Numbered from the stretch's first letter, positions 1 through 11,878 are shown. The stretch is 64,000 nucleotides of DNA from Lathyrus oleraceus (GCF_024323335.1 NC_066581.1:179111330-179175329), one strand, 5' to 3'. Translations and numbers: made by a program. Notes: generated by a model not told the origin, from the letters alone.

Positions 1-210
1 AGGGGTGCTAATACCTTCCCCTTGCGTAATCGACTCCCGAACCCGAATATGGTTGCGACGACCATTATTCTTATCTATAAAGGTTTTCTCGATATTTTCC
101 TATTCCTTCATTGGAATAAATAAAGTTCGGTGGCGACTCTGTTTCAAACAACTTTTTTTCCGCGTTCCATCGCGAGGGATCGCATTATCATCATTTTTTG
201 AGGTGCGACA
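1..210 (+). mobile_element. Element A 5' LTR, 3' tail
   Basis: These bases equal positions 10445-10654, the end of the A 3' LTR. They hold AATAAA at 115-120, a PBS-like TGGCGACTCTG at 131-141, and end in GCGACA three bases before the PBS. Confidence 0.92.
115..120 (+). promoter_or_regulatory. Candidate poly(A) signal of the A LTR
   Basis: AATAAATAAAG lies about 90 bp before the LTR end. The same motif in the same place occurs in the D LTRs (around 34310 and 44490), with weaker forms in B, E and F. It would mark the end of R. Confidence 0.5.
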
Positions 211-213
211 GAC

Positions 214-231
214 TGGCGACTCTGCTGGGGA
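214..231 (+). other. Primer binding site of element A (tRNA-Arg type)
   Basis: TGGCGACTCTGCTGGGGA starts three bases after the LTR. Its complement ends in CCA and reads as the acceptor and T-arm end of a plant tRNA-Arg, the primer reported for Ogre elements. The identical 18-mer follows the LTRs of D, C (minus strand) and F. Confidence 0.9.
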
Positions 232-1054
232 GAGAGACCCTGCTCCAAGCAAGAGAGAGTCTAGCCTAACTTAGTCTGATTTTGCTATGACTGTTGGAAG
301 ATATTCTTTCTTTCCATGTTTATCTCTCTATATTTTATTTTAATTACTTATGTTGTATGTAATATGTTGATACTTTGATTTGGGACTTGGTGTATGCTGT
401 GAGATAAGCTCCATACCCGAGCTTCGAGAAAAACTTAGAACCCGGAGTTGTGTAGTATTGAACCGGGGGGTGTACACCTCATTGGAACAATACGAAGACT
501 CCACCTAGAGTAGATCTGTTTGGAGTTCCCATCACAATATGGCTAGCCCATCATTGCGGTGGAGGTTCTAAACACGATCCGTGACTCTAGGGACCTCGCC
601 TTAAAACCAAGTTTTGTTTTCATAATCGGCGATTATGTAGTATTGAACCGAAGGGTGTACACCCTGTTCGTACGATACGAGAATCCCACTTAGATTAGAT
701 CATTTCAGAACTCTCATCACAATATGGCTAGCCCACCATTGCGAGGAAGTTTTGAACTTGATCCGTGAGTCTAAGTTCCTTCCTTGAAAACATAACTTTA
801 GAACCTACCTTTGGGGAATTTCTTGTGATCAGGCAAACCCGTACTTCTTCCTGTTATCCTAACGTACCCGACGTGTGAATAACTTTGAGTCTGTATTCCT
901 CTGCCGAAAAACATGGCACAATTTCATGCATTTGCATATCATAAACATGCATTGCATTTCATCTTCCAGAAACAAAAGCTTACACCATGTTCTACCCTTT
1001 GTCCAGTAAACGCTGACTACTCGACACCGGTACGAGACACACCGCAATTACAAG
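232..1054 (+). other. Leader of element A with GTAC-loop hairpins
   Basis: This is noncoding sequence between PBS and the gag-like ORF. It contains two diverged copies of a block with a short hairpin, one near 467-482 and AGGGT-GTAC-ACCCT at 652-665, each followed by similar text about a preceding and following gene-like junction that does not code. The GTAC loop is the one used in the A LTR palindromes. The leader of D has the same plan with GTAT loops. Confidence 0.6.
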
Positions 1055-1402
1055 ATGACACTCAAACAGCTTGAAGCCAACCAAGTTTCGATGAGGACCG
1101 ACATTGACTCCATGCAGGCAAAGATGGATCGCTTGCTGGAAACCATGTTACTCTTGGCCCAAAAAGAGAAGGATGCTGAGACTAGCGCCGAAGCCAGGAA
1201 AGTTGCAGCCGAGTTCGGATCGCCATCACTTAGCATCCCTGGAGTAACTAACCTTGATGGTAATCCTGCCCATCTTGAAGGAGGACCCATCCCTATTTCT
1301 GTTCCCATGGTCAACAAAGAACTTGAAGGCGATCACTATGCCATTTTACCTTTTCGCACTCTTGTAATTTGTTCTTGTTTGTTTAAGTACTGTATGCTTT
1401 GA
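1055..1402 (+). pseudogene. Reduced gag-like ORF of element A
   Basis: This is a 115-residue frame starting MTLKQLEANQ. Residues 1-45 are charged and heptad-like, predicting a coiled coil, and resemble the N-terminal coil of gag in element C (near 48350-48250) and of the gag-like ORF of D (near 35390). The central retrotransposon gag domain and the zinc finger are absent. The last third is low-complexity and probably not protein coding. It sits where gag belongs, after the leader, so I read it as a gag remnant. It could be translated as a small dimerising protein or be fully decayed. No function is claimed. Confidence 0.45.
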
Positions 1403-3945
1403 ACATTGTTGTTTGTATTTGGTCTTATTAATGGGATAATTATGCATGCTTTGAATCAATCATTCATAATTCACTCATCTATCACATTTGCAAATCACAA
1501 ACACATACTTTCCTACTTCACCTCCTTTATCGCACTATTATTAGTAAATGTTGAGAGGAGGATGACGAAAACACAATGCTCATGATTGCTGATCGTATGC
1601 TTTCGGATAAAACCTTGCTGATGATGTACAGGCATTGTTTCAAATCCCCAAACACTGGAGAGATAAGGAGTTAATCCCTAGTCAACCACTTCGAGCCTAG
1701 AAGTAGGAGTTTCTTTCGAATCTATAAAACCCTTACGCTTAACCTGGGGCAGGGTAGTGTTCAGTTTGATTTGACTACACATTCAAATTACAAGATGAAA
1801 TATCCCTTACAAGGATCAACAACATGACATCCTTCACGCACATCCTAAAGTGTCGAAGGAACCATACAAATCCAAATTTTATGTCGGTTGTTCTTCAATG
1901 ACCAATGACTTGGCAGTCACAATTTCAACAACAAAAAAAAAGAAGAAAAAAATCAAAGAAAGAGCCCGCTAAGTCCAACACCTTAAAAGGAGACTTAGGC
2001 AAAAAAAACAGGGGCAATCCCGATGGATTAAAGCTTCAAATGAAGCAGTCCATGCAAAAGTTAGGGATCAAAGCAAAAATCGAAAGAGACAATGAAAGTC
2101 TCCAACAAAACAAGAAAACAAGATTCAGTGACCACCATACTAAAATCAAAGGGTCACCGACATCCAAAAAACGAAATAGGGTGGCTGCCATTCCAAGAGA
2201 CCTTGAATTACCATCTTTATCCTTACCCATGCAAAAGACGAGTGTGTGTGAATTAACTGAACGTAGGATTGGAGATCATCATGAAGAAGGGGTGGGTTAA
2301 AATAAACTTTGAGCCTTATATCCTTTTGTTTCAATAACCATGAACCAAGCCACGTTACAACCTTCAAAAGACCTAATTGAAGTAAGGTTTGTTCTGAAAG
2401 CATACTATAGCAAGGTTGAGTAAACTGACTCCCAAAGATTTGCTAATCTCTCTTCTCACTATATCACTCATACGCTAGCTAAATCAGCACCACGTTTGGA
2501 CTCATAATCCACTCGCCACACACTACCACAACACTCCAAATGAATGATTGTTTTTCAAAACTTGCATAACTGTTGCATTAAAATCACCATTTTTCGGATA
2601 ACAATTCTTAATTGTCAGTCAGTACTTGACATCAAGGAAATTCCAACAAGGGGCAATTCAAGGGGCACTTGATTGTTGTTGCTGACACGAATCAAAACCA
2701 TCCTGTGAATCAGGGGCATGGCATCTTTCTGATTATATTGACTTAAGAAGTAGTCAGTATAAGACAAATCTCCAAGCATCAGTTGATCAGGGAGGAAAAG
2801 CACTTCAGTACTCAGTACAGCCCGCCTGGGGCAAGTCCCTCAAAGGCTAATCAGGGGCAGACCATAGCCAGATTTGGACATCAGAAAACAAACTCAGACC
2901 ATGTCATGGGATAATCACTCCTAAGGTTTCCTTTCAAGGAGAATTCCTTTAAACACCCTACAGTCAGGGGCAAGACAAGTTGCAAGGGGCAAAATTCCCT
3001 TCATATCTTCAAGTCAGTCAAGCAGATTGCATCAAGACATTAGCGACTGCTTGAGTTCACGACAAAAACGTCGAAAGTGCATGCCAGTACAACATCGTAT
3101 CTTGACAAGAACCCTTGGGGCACATCAAAAGCATAACCAACATGCGTTGATCACGTCGCTATGCTCAGTTACAGGCTGGCCAAACATCTCAGAAGGAGAA
3201 ATCAAGATCTTCTCAAAGACAAAACATATCAGCAAGAGATCAAACTTGGGGCACCAAGAGTATCCGCATCTATTGTGTGTTCATCACATCATCAACTACC
3301 GAGTGTCGGGAAATCAGATCTTTTCCACCAGCTGACAGCCCAATCCACATTGACAATTACCAAAAATCCAAAGCCCACCTCGCTGGCATCTTCACAAAAA
3401 CAAATATAACCAACTTTGGTTTCCAGAAAACACATTGCCTTTGAAAGGGGGGCCGATCCCAAACAAACCAATCATTCTCTGCATTCAAACATGCATCACA
3501 TGCATCACACGCGTCACCTCATACACAACGCATACATATCATTCATGTACATAACACGAATCAAAATCCAAGGTTTAGTCGTAGGCATCCAGGCCAACCC
3601 TCAATTGAGTCATTGTCACTTCCTCTGAGTGAGTCTCTACCTTGTATTGTTGGGCGTTCCCCATTGAGCTACATCCTTCAACCTGTTGTTGACAAGATGT
3701 TATCCTCAGCTAAGACAAACATTGTTTCTTTAAACACTTACCTTGTTTCGCATTGAGCGTTCCTCAATGAGTCGTTTCCTGTAGCCTTTTGTTGACAGAA
3801 ATTGCACCTCCCTAGAGAATATTTAATCTACAACCTTTTGTTATTGATACCCTAACAAAGTCTTACCCAACAATGTTCCAACACTACCCAGCAAATCAAG
3901 TTTACTGAACTTTGACAGTAGCCTTATTTTTCCAATATTTTTCTC
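1403..3945 (+). other. Noncoding backbone of element A
   Basis: No convincing reading frame is present. Part (1540-1760) closely matches element D (36640-36850), including CCCCAAACACTGGAGAGATA and the following GGAGTTAATCCCTAG. A serial-hairpin block lies at about 1955-2075. From 2650 to 3260 the motif GGGGCA, resembling the polypurine tract, recurs at least nine times. Both features are shared with D, so this is a conserved non-autonomous backbone rather than random filler. Confidence 0.6.
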
Positions 3946-5961
3946 ACTATCATCCTTTTGGTGAAAGTCCATTGAGGAATAATATTGATCATCGTCCTGT
4001 TTACGGTAACCGTTATCCTTTTGGTAATGGTAAATCCTTGACATTTGTGATCTTACCGTCATCCTTTTGGTGTCGGCGATCCTTGAAGTTTTGGTCCAAC
4101 CTTCATCCTTTTGGTGAATGGTGACCTCTGCAATTATTACAGCCTACCGTCATCCTTTTGGTGTCGGCGATCCTTTTGGTGATAGAGACTATGGAGTTCA
4201 GTTTAAGCTATCATCCTTTTGGTGATGGTAACTTTTGGAAAGACCAATCCCACTGTCATCCTTTTGGTGTCAGCAATATTTGAAGTTCTTATAACTTATT
4301 ATCATCCTTTTGGTGGTAACAAGTTTTGAAGTTATGATCTCACCTTCATCCTTTTGGTGATGGTGATTGTGGATTCATTATCATCCTTTTGGTGATAACG
4401 AGTTCTGTTGTTTATAGTACCTTCATCCTTTTGGTGATGGTGACTATTGACTTATTATCATCCTTTTGGTGATAACAAGTTTTGTTGATTGGTCTTACCT
4501 TCATCCTTTTGGTGACGGTGACCATTTGAGTTATGGGCTCATTATCATCCTTTTGGTGATAACGAGCTTTGTTTTGATCTTGCCCTCATCCTTTTGGTGA
4601 TGGCGATCATTGAGTCTGTTTCAGCTTATTATCATCCCTTTGGTGATAACAAGTTTTGAAGTTCTGTCCTTATTATCATCCTTTTGGTGATAACAAGTTC
4701 GGTTTGTTTGATCTTACTGTCATCCTTTTGGTGTCAGTGATATTTAAGGTTATTGACTTATTATCATCCTTTTGGTGGTAACAAGTTGTGTCGTTTAACA
4801 ATACCTTCATCCTTTTGGTGATGGTGATTGTTGACTTATTATCATCCTTTTGGTGATAACAAGTTTTTGTCTTGATCCTACCTTCATCCTTTTGGTGATG
4901 GTGATCAATTGTGTGTGTGCTTATTATCATCCTTTTGGTGATAATAAGTTTTGTCGTTTGACAATACCTTCATCCTTTTGGTGATGGTGATTGTTGACTT
5001 CTTATCATCCTTTTGGTGATAACGAGCTTTGTCGTTTGACAATACCTTCATCCTTTTGGTGATGGTGATTGTTGACTTATTATCATCCTTTTGGTGATAA
5101 CAAGTTTGTGTCTTGATCCTACCTTCATCCTTTTGGTGATGGTGATCAATTGCGTTGTGTGCTTTTTATCATCCTTTTGGTGGTAACAAGTTTTGTCGTT
5201 TGACAACACCTTCATCCTTTTGGTGACGGTGATTGTCGACTTATTATCATCCTTTTGGTGATAACAAGTTTGTGTCTTGATCCTACCTTCATCCTTTTGG
5301 TGATGGCGATCAATTGCGTTGAGTGCTTATTATCGTCCTTTTGGCGATAACAAGTTGTGTCTTTTAATTATACCTTCATCCTTTTGGTGATGGTGATTAT
5401 CATCCTTTCGGTGATAACAAGGTTTTGTTTTGATCTTACTATCATCCTTTTGGTGATGGAGATCCTTTGAGTTGTGTGGCTTATTATCATCCTTTTGGTG
5501 GTAACAAGTTTTGTCTTTTAATTATACCTTCATCCTTTTGGTGATGGTGAGTGTTGACTTATTATCATCCTTTTGGTGATAACAAGTTTCGTTATTGGTC
5601 TTACCTCCATCCTTTTGGTGACGGTGATCATTGAAGTTATTTGACTTATTATCATCCTTTTGGTGATAACAAGTGTTTGTTGTTGGATCTTACCTTCATC
5701 CTTTTGGTGATGGTGATCTCTGAAGTTGTTGAGTCAACTATCATCCTTTTGGTGATAAGCTTGATACTATACTCTCAGTAATGGAAACTTTATCAGAATA
5801 ACCATCATCCTTTTGGTGACGGACATCATCCTTTTGGTGATGAATACCTTTGAAGCTCAGCTTATCCATCATCCTTTTGGTGATGACAATCCTGACAATC
5901 ATGATGAATTACTATCATCCTTTTGGTGATAGCAAATTCTACTGTCATCCTTTTGGTGTCA
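3946..5961 (+). repeat. Hairpin minisatellite of element A (loop TCCTTTTGG)
   Basis: About 2 kb of irregular tandem units of roughly 35-60 bp, each holding CATCCTTTTGGTG. The constant centre is flanked by arms that change together: TTATCA/TGATAA, CTATCA/TGATAG, ACCTTCA/TGATGGT, CTGTCA/TGTCAG and CCGTCA/TGTCGG. Two unit types alternate for long stretches. The position just before the polypurine tract is the hypervariable 3' region where Ogre elements are known to grow tandem arrays. Confidence 0.9.
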
Positions 5962-6202
5962 GAAAACCGATCCCACCTTTGTCTTCACATCAGAAATGAC
6001 CTGTGCCAGATTTGAATGTTGACTCGAGGGTTGGCATTGATCGAACATCCTACCCCTACTACCTTGGTATCCATTGCATTTTCCATCTGCATCTCTCCAT
6101 TACATTTCAAAGGACAAAATTTGGATCCTTTAGTATTTAATTACCTTCCACCACGAATGTATGATGACCTTTGTCATTCTTACTTTCTAGTTCAAGATAA
6201 TT

Positions 6203-6215
6203 AAATAGGGGCAGC
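6203..6215 (+). other. Polypurine tract of element A
   Basis: AAATAGGGGCAGC directly precedes the TGTTGTACCCC start of the 3' LTR. The same form precedes the LTRs of B, C (minus strand) and D. Confidence 0.85.
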
Positions 6216-6763
6216 TGTTGTACCCCAATTTTGTCCGGGCTTTTTTAATTTCTAGTAGAATTAGTTTCATTTCGATTTTTGCATCATATGCATACCATTA
6301 CATACATTGTATCATGAATGAATGCCTGAAATGTCAGTCGGAACGAATCTACTTGAGAATACAGAAAAAAAAATCGGTTGAATCGAAGGAAAGACTGTAT
6401 TTTTAATAAGTTGGTTTCTTTACTGACAATTTTAGTGTGACTGGTTTAATTTTTCCGATTAAAATTTGTACTCGGTTTTTTCTTTATTTTTGTAATTGGT
6501 CAAATGTTTTGTTAATATTTAATTAAAGAAATTAGAATAGTTTTTAAATATTAATTAGTTTTTTAAATAGTAGTTATTTAAATAAATATTAGTTGGTCTC
6601 TTATTAGTTAGTTTTTAAATATTAATTAGATTTTCTAAAATTGTAGTTAGTTTTTTTATTAGTTTTTAATTGAATATTAGTTAGTTTTCTTTAATATTTA
6701 TTAGTCTTTTTTTTTAGGATTTATTATTTAAAGTAAATAATAATTAGGGAAAATAAATATATG

Positions 6764-6770
6764 TATATAT
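6764..6770 (+). promoter_or_regulatory. Candidate TATA box of the A LTR
   Basis: TATATAT lies in AT-rich DNA immediately before a pyrimidine-rich, leader-like stretch. The core promoter assignment is inference. Confidence 0.35.
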
Positions 6771-7700
6771 CTACATTGGATTCCCCTCACAGAAAAGACA
6801 AAAAAAGGAGAAATCTGATCTCTCTCACACAAAATCTCCCAACGTCTCTCTCCATTGTCCCTGCTCCACTCCTAACAGACCCTGCTCCACTACCTCACAA
6901 GCTCTCTCAATTCTGTACAAACGGATTCTCCCATAAAGACACCTCACCCGCCTCTCTCTCTCTCGGAGACCTTTCAAAAAGACACGAAATCCATACTCTC
7001 CAAATCTCTCACACTCAACTCTCAGTAACAACAATACCCTCTCTAAAAATCCACAAAAAAACTCACTCGCTAACCCCCAGCGAAAACCCTCGCCGCCACC
7101 CTTCATTCTTCATCATCAATCTCACATTCACGATTCTCTACCGCCTTAAACCCTCCATCCGCCTTAATCAACCTTCACCTTCACAAATCGTGAAGCTCGC
7201 CGACGCTCTTCCTCTCCAGAAAACCCTCAACACCACTACCGTCGTACCGCCGCCGCCTCCGTAAAACCCTCCTCATCGCCGAAACCATCACCCTTATCAC
7301 CCAAAACCCCATCGCCCTTTTCTCTTCACTCACAACCCCAAACCCATTCTTCAAACCTCCGCCGTCAAACCCTTCAATCGCTCCATCTTCACCACTATCT
7401 TCCAACCACCGTCCTTGCTTCTCCATCCCACAAACCAACTAAACCCTTCAAATCGCGTCACCGTGAACCTTCAACCGCTTCTCAATCCAACAGATCCGTG
7501 CCTTCATCATCTTCATCGCAACAAACCCTAAATCTTGTTACAATTGCTGTTTAAATTTGGTTGCTGTTAAGTGTTTGGATTTTGCAGGGAGCTTCGGAGT
7601 AATAGCGGTTTCCAGAACCAAGTAAGAACCGAGAGAGAATCCAAAAGGCAGCAGGGTCATCATTCAGGAAGACGATGTTGCAAGCAGCTGCGGATTGCGT
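6771..7700 (+). other. Pyrimidine-rich transcript-leader-like segment in the A LTR
   Basis: Composition changes abruptly to CT- and C-rich sequence with many AACCCT words, resembling a plant 5' UTR or first exon. Acceptor-like TTTTGCAG-G near 7580 and donor-like CCAA-GTAAG near 7620 are visible. No known protein is recognisable. It may be the natural LTR leader or captured host 5' sequence. Confidence 0.4.
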
Positions 7701-8809
7701 TATGCCACTGATTTAGTGTTGTTCGATTTTCGGTAAATTTCATCTTTGGCTTGAGTTTGAATCTGAGTTTTAGATTGCTGCTGTTTATTGTTTTTATTCT
7801 GGCATACGGTTATGATATGTAGTAAGTACATTGGGTTTGAATTGTGTAGTCCATGATTGGATTCAGATGTGATTTTCTTTTTCTCTGTTATGTTACAAAT
7901 TGAGTTCTGATGTAGCATTGAGATAGAGTGGTTATTGAGTTAGATTAATTTTTAAGCCATGGTGTAATGTTTGGATCATTCGTTCTTGTTGTTTTAAAAT
8001 TTTTTGATAATGTGCAGACATAACAGTTTTTAGTTAAGTTGTCAAGAGTGTTTTAGCTATTTCAATGGCTATCCTTCTTGTCTTGAAAATTTGAGTTATG
8101 AACATAAGTTTGCTCTGCTGATTACATATTTCCTGATTTCGGTTATGGAATTTTAGATGTGTTTATGTTTTGGTGCCGGGAAAACGGTTTTGTTGTTGTA
8201 TGAATTCTGGACGCATCATGAGCCAAGGGTGGGGATTGGGTGTGTTGTATTTCGAGTAACCTGTTTGTTGTTTCCTTTTGCCTTTCATAGAAATATTTGG
8301 AAATGCTTGGAATTTGTTTGGAATAGTTGAAATGTATGTAACGTCTCTTGCTGTAATTTTTACAGTAAGTTGATTTTAGTGGCAATGTAGTATAACCATG
8401 CATAAATACATTAAACTGTAATTTTCTCTTTGAACTTAATTAATCGATTAAAATCTTTAATTAGTTTAATTTCTATTAATCAACTTTAATTAACTTAATT
8501 ATTTAATTTAATTAGATTATTTTAATAATTATTTTAATTAATTTAATTAATCAATTTAATAAATTTTAATAAATTAATTTTGTTTTAAAAAAAAAATGGG
8601 TTAATTTCTTCCAATTATAAACTTCAAATCATTTCAAGCTAAATTACTTCACAAATTATCTTTTCATAAACCATTTATAATTTCATTTCAATATCAATTC
8701 ATCATTTGATTCAAACCAATTTCATGTAATCATCTTTTCAATAAATCATTTTCAAATCATTTTCTTCAAACCATTCAACTTCTTCAAAAAGAACTTTCTC
8801 TCTTAAAAA

Positions 8810-9935
8810 TAGATGTGGGATGAAAAGGAGATAGGAAGCGTACGCTTCATTATTTCTCAAGTACTCGAATAATTGGCGTACGCCATATTGCGCGAGTTCT
8901 TGTCACCCGATCCAATCTTAAAACTCATAATTTCAACTCACTTAAATATAATTTCCAAATTCAAATGATTCAAATCATTTTTCAAATCAAATACAATTTC
9001 TAAAGTTTTTTTTCTCTTTCAAATATAAATTTGGGATGAAAAGGAGATAGGAAGCGTACGCTTCACTATTTCTCAAGGACTTGAACAATTGGCGTACGCC
9101 ATATTGCGTGAGTTCTTGTCACCCGATTAAATCTAAATCACACAATATTCAAATCACTTTTCCAAAATCAAATATAATTTCCAAATTCAAATTACTCAAA
9201 TCAATTTTTCAAATCAAATTTAACTTCTAAATAATTTTCTCTTTCAAACATAAACTTGGGATGAAAAGGAGATAGGAAGCGTACGCTTCACTATTTCTCA
9301 AGCACTTGAATAATTGGCGTACGCCATATTGCGCAAGTTCTTGTCACCCGATTAACATTTCAAAACAATACTATTTCAAACCATTTCGACAAATCCCAAA
9401 TCCCATTTTATTCTATATTTCAGATGAAAAGAGGATAGGAGGCGTACGCCCCACTATCTTTCGATTATTCGAATAATTGGCGTACGCCACATTGCTTGAA
9501 TCTTCGTCATCAAACTTAAAACACAACGAGTAAGCTCAAATCATCTTCAAATCCAAACCTACCAATCAAATACAAACTATCTTCGCAAATCAAATACAAA
9601 CATCTAAACATATCTTTTATAATTTAAACCTCGGATGATAAGAGATAGGAGGCGTACGCCTCACCATCTCTCGATTATTTGGATAATTGGCGTACGCCAT
9701 ATTGCACAAATTATCGACTTCCGACTAAAACACGCTAAATAAACTTGGATAAAGGAATGGGTGGCGTACGCCTCATTATTCCTTGAATAAGCAGGTAGGA
9801 GGCGTACGCCTCACTACCGTGCGTATTCAACATCCACAAACAAACTTTCGATAAATAATTCAAACGAAAAAGGGAATAGAAGGCGTACGCCTTATTATTC
9901 CTCGAAAGAATTGGACGATTGGTGTACACCACATT
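8810..9935 (+). repeat. GTAC-palindrome tandem array in the A LTR
   Basis: Units of about 200 bp, then shorter, pair two palindromes: GAAGC-GTAC-GCTTC (for example 8835-8848) and TGGC-GTAC-GCCA (8874-8885). Later units have GAGGC-GTAC-GCCTC (9799-9812) and TGGT-GTAC-ACCA (9920-9931). Both arms change together while the GTAC centre stays. Confidence 0.85.
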
Positions 9936-10208
9936 GCTCAACCTTTCGTCGTTCTCCAAAACATCTCAAACAAATCAAATCTAACTTCTCGCCCCCGAGC
10001 GATCGAAACCAATCAAAACACCCAAACACATCAATTCAACTTGTCACCCCCGCGTGACCAAAACCTCTTCAAAAGAACACTGTCAATCCTTTCTAATGCG
10101 CACAACAAACCAGTGCTTAAGCCTCCCCCGAGAGTAGACAAGCCAGCGTTTAGCCTTTAGAACGCCGACCTACACAGTCGTTCATCAAAACAAAACCCAC
10201 CAAATATT

Positions 10209-10467
10209 CGTAGTAGCCCGAACTACGATTGCTCTGATTTCCTTATTGCACTATAAGGATACGTAGGCAGGAGATTGCTGTATCTTCGCGAGCACACTAA
10301 TAAAAAACCTCCCATTTCCCCCTCATGAGGTCTTCATCCATATCTATCATCAATCCTAATCACTCGAAGCAAACAAGTAACAGTCAATTAACAGTCAAAT
10401 AGCAAAATCAGACTAAAAGGTTCCCGTTGAGTACAACGGACGTAAGGGGTGCTAATACCTTCCCCTT
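10209..10467 (+). other. Conserved structured module and AGTA hairpin, A LTR
   Basis: GAACTACG (10220-10227) and TACGTAGGC (10260-10268) can close a stem around an internal ATCCTTAT/ATAAGGAT-like stem, followed by a GAGAT/ATCTT stem. CCGTTG-AGTA-CAACGG follows at 10424-10439, then GGGGTGCTAATACC. Equivalent blocks lie in the LTRs of B, C, D, E and F. Confidence 0.7.
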
Positions 10468-10654
10468 GCGTAATCGACTCCCGAACCCGAATATGGTTGC
10501 GACGACCATTATTCTTATCTATAAAGGTTTTCTCGATATTTTCCTATTCCTTCATTGGAATAAATAAAGTTCGGTGGCGACTCTGTTTCAAACAACTTTT
10601 TTTCCGCGTTCCATCGCGAGGGATCGCATTATCATCATTTTTTGAGGTGCGACA

Positions 10655-11689
10655 AGTCCCTCCTAGATTTTGTAGGTTTCTTGTTGGCTGAGTGTTTATT
10701 TCTTTTGTACAGTCATTTATTTACCTACTTTACCTTATTGCATTCATGTACATATGTTTGCTATATTTGTGGGTTCTATGGGTTGTTTGTTTGTTGGGGT
10801 GGGATGTTCTACGAGAGATAAGCCCACTACCCAGGTTTGAGCGTACACACAGGTTTTAGAGTGGATGGTCATGAGGCTTGCGTGGCATGTTGCTACGTGA
10901 AGTCGTTCATGAGACCCACATTCCAGACGAGGTTTCGGTTGAATATATTCTGTCCTGCGGGTGTTCCGTAACGACATGATGTTCCTCTAGAAATCGTCGA
11001 CTCTAGTGACCATTTCCCGAGAACTCAGTCGAGGCCTCTCCTCTAAGACGTGATTATGTTAGCTCTGGTGGGCGCATTCTCACTGCTCAACCCAAGGACC
11101 CCGAGGCTGGGAACTTGCTTTAGGATATCCTGTTGAGGGGAGTCAGTGGAAGTCTTTTATCCCGTAATAATGCCAAACCTTCAGTGGTAAACGTATTATT
11201 CCCGACTGAAGGGTTGAAGTTGACAAACTTCTGTTCTTAGAACCTACCAGTGAGGGGCGGGCTAAATTCAAGAAACCTTAACCTTCAACCAACCCGGTTT
11301 TCTGGAGCAGAGCTTTGATCTTGTATTATATTCCTCAGTGGGTTTCTCTTCAGACAGTACAACCCAACAGTTGTTCAAGCGGATACAGCAATCCTGATTT
11401 CCACGTCACTGCATTGCATCACATCATTTTGCATTCATACATGTTTATCTATTTCCAGGGGTTTTATATCTTCTTCTTGATTCTAGTCGGGGTTTTCTGG
11501 TTCTCATCCACGGCTCAATCTTCTTACACTACTTATCTAATGTGAGACTGGAATCAAGGGGTAGAATACCTTTTGGAATTGATAAACATGTCATTGCATT
11601 TGCATATCCATTAGCATGTAATGCATAACAGGTGTCGCCGCGGTGTTCTCATTTTGTTTGGTCAGATCTCTACAACTTAAACGCCTTAG
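10655..11689 (+). other. Leader of element B
   Basis: Noncoding sequence that resumes directly after element A. It has the same style as the leaders of A and D, with AAGCCCACTACCCAGG-like text and an inverted repeat CTTCAGT/ACTGAAG near 11180-11210. It ends in the GCATTTGCATAT-rich stretch that precedes ORF1 or gag in related elements. The junction to the pro tail near 11630-11690 marks a large internal deletion. Confidence 0.6.
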
Positions 11690-11878
11690 ACTCGTCAGTG
11701 GCCGATTACTTTCTCCAGTGCTGGAATCATTCAGTACGGCCAGGTCTCTGCGGTCAACAAAGAAGATGGGTATAGCGATTGCGACATCGATAACTGGGTG
11801 CGTCCGAGAATCCCGGGTGAAGTCATCAACAATTGGTCTTCTGAGGAGATTGTCCAAGTCACTCTTCTTGAAGAGTAA
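11690..11878 (+). pseudogene. Protease C-terminal tail of element B
   Basis: The frame read through 11738-11878 ends in SSEEIVQVTLLEE and stop. Together with the acidic segment before it (EDGYSDCDIDNW) it aligns with the C-terminus of the protease region in element C (45049-45180). The aspartic protease core with its DTG site is missing, so the fragment is inactive. Its stop codon overlaps the splice donor of the intron that follows, as in C. Upstream homology fades near 11690. Confidence 0.75.

Larger units (their letters stand above)
1..10654 (+). mobile_element. Element A: non-autonomous Ogre-type LTR retrotransposon, 5' end outside window
   Basis: The order is LTR tail (1-210), PBS (214-231), leader, reduced gag-like ORF, long noncoding backbone, hairpin minisatellite, polypurine tract and 3' LTR (6216-10654). 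No protease, RT, RNase H or integrase reading frame exists in the roughly 6 kb internal region, so the enzymes must come from an autonomous relative. The visible 210 bp of the 5' LTR match the end of the 3' LTR without a difference that I can see, which suggests a young insertion. It sits in the leader of element B. The right flank begins AGTCC, which would be the target-site duplication, but the left copy is outside the window. Confidence 0.9.
6216..10654 (+). mobile_element. Element A 3' LTR (4439 bp)
   Basis: It starts TGTTGTACCCC and ends GCGACA. It contains AT-rich stretches (6480-6760 and 8430-8590), a TATA-like site near 6764, a pyrimidine-rich segment, a GTAC palindrome array (8810-9935), and the conserved structured module and AGTA hairpin near its end. 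The long open frames inside it are low-complexity and I do not call them genes. Confidence 0.9.

Noticed and set aside
3946..5961. CRISPR-like regular repeats
   Set aside because: Spacing is irregular, the spacers are themselves repeats, the host is a plant, and the array is inside a retrotransposon.
6761..7264. 167-residue Ser/Pro/Leu-rich frame
   Set aside because: It is low-complexity translation of the pyrimidine-rich LTR segment, with no family resemblance.
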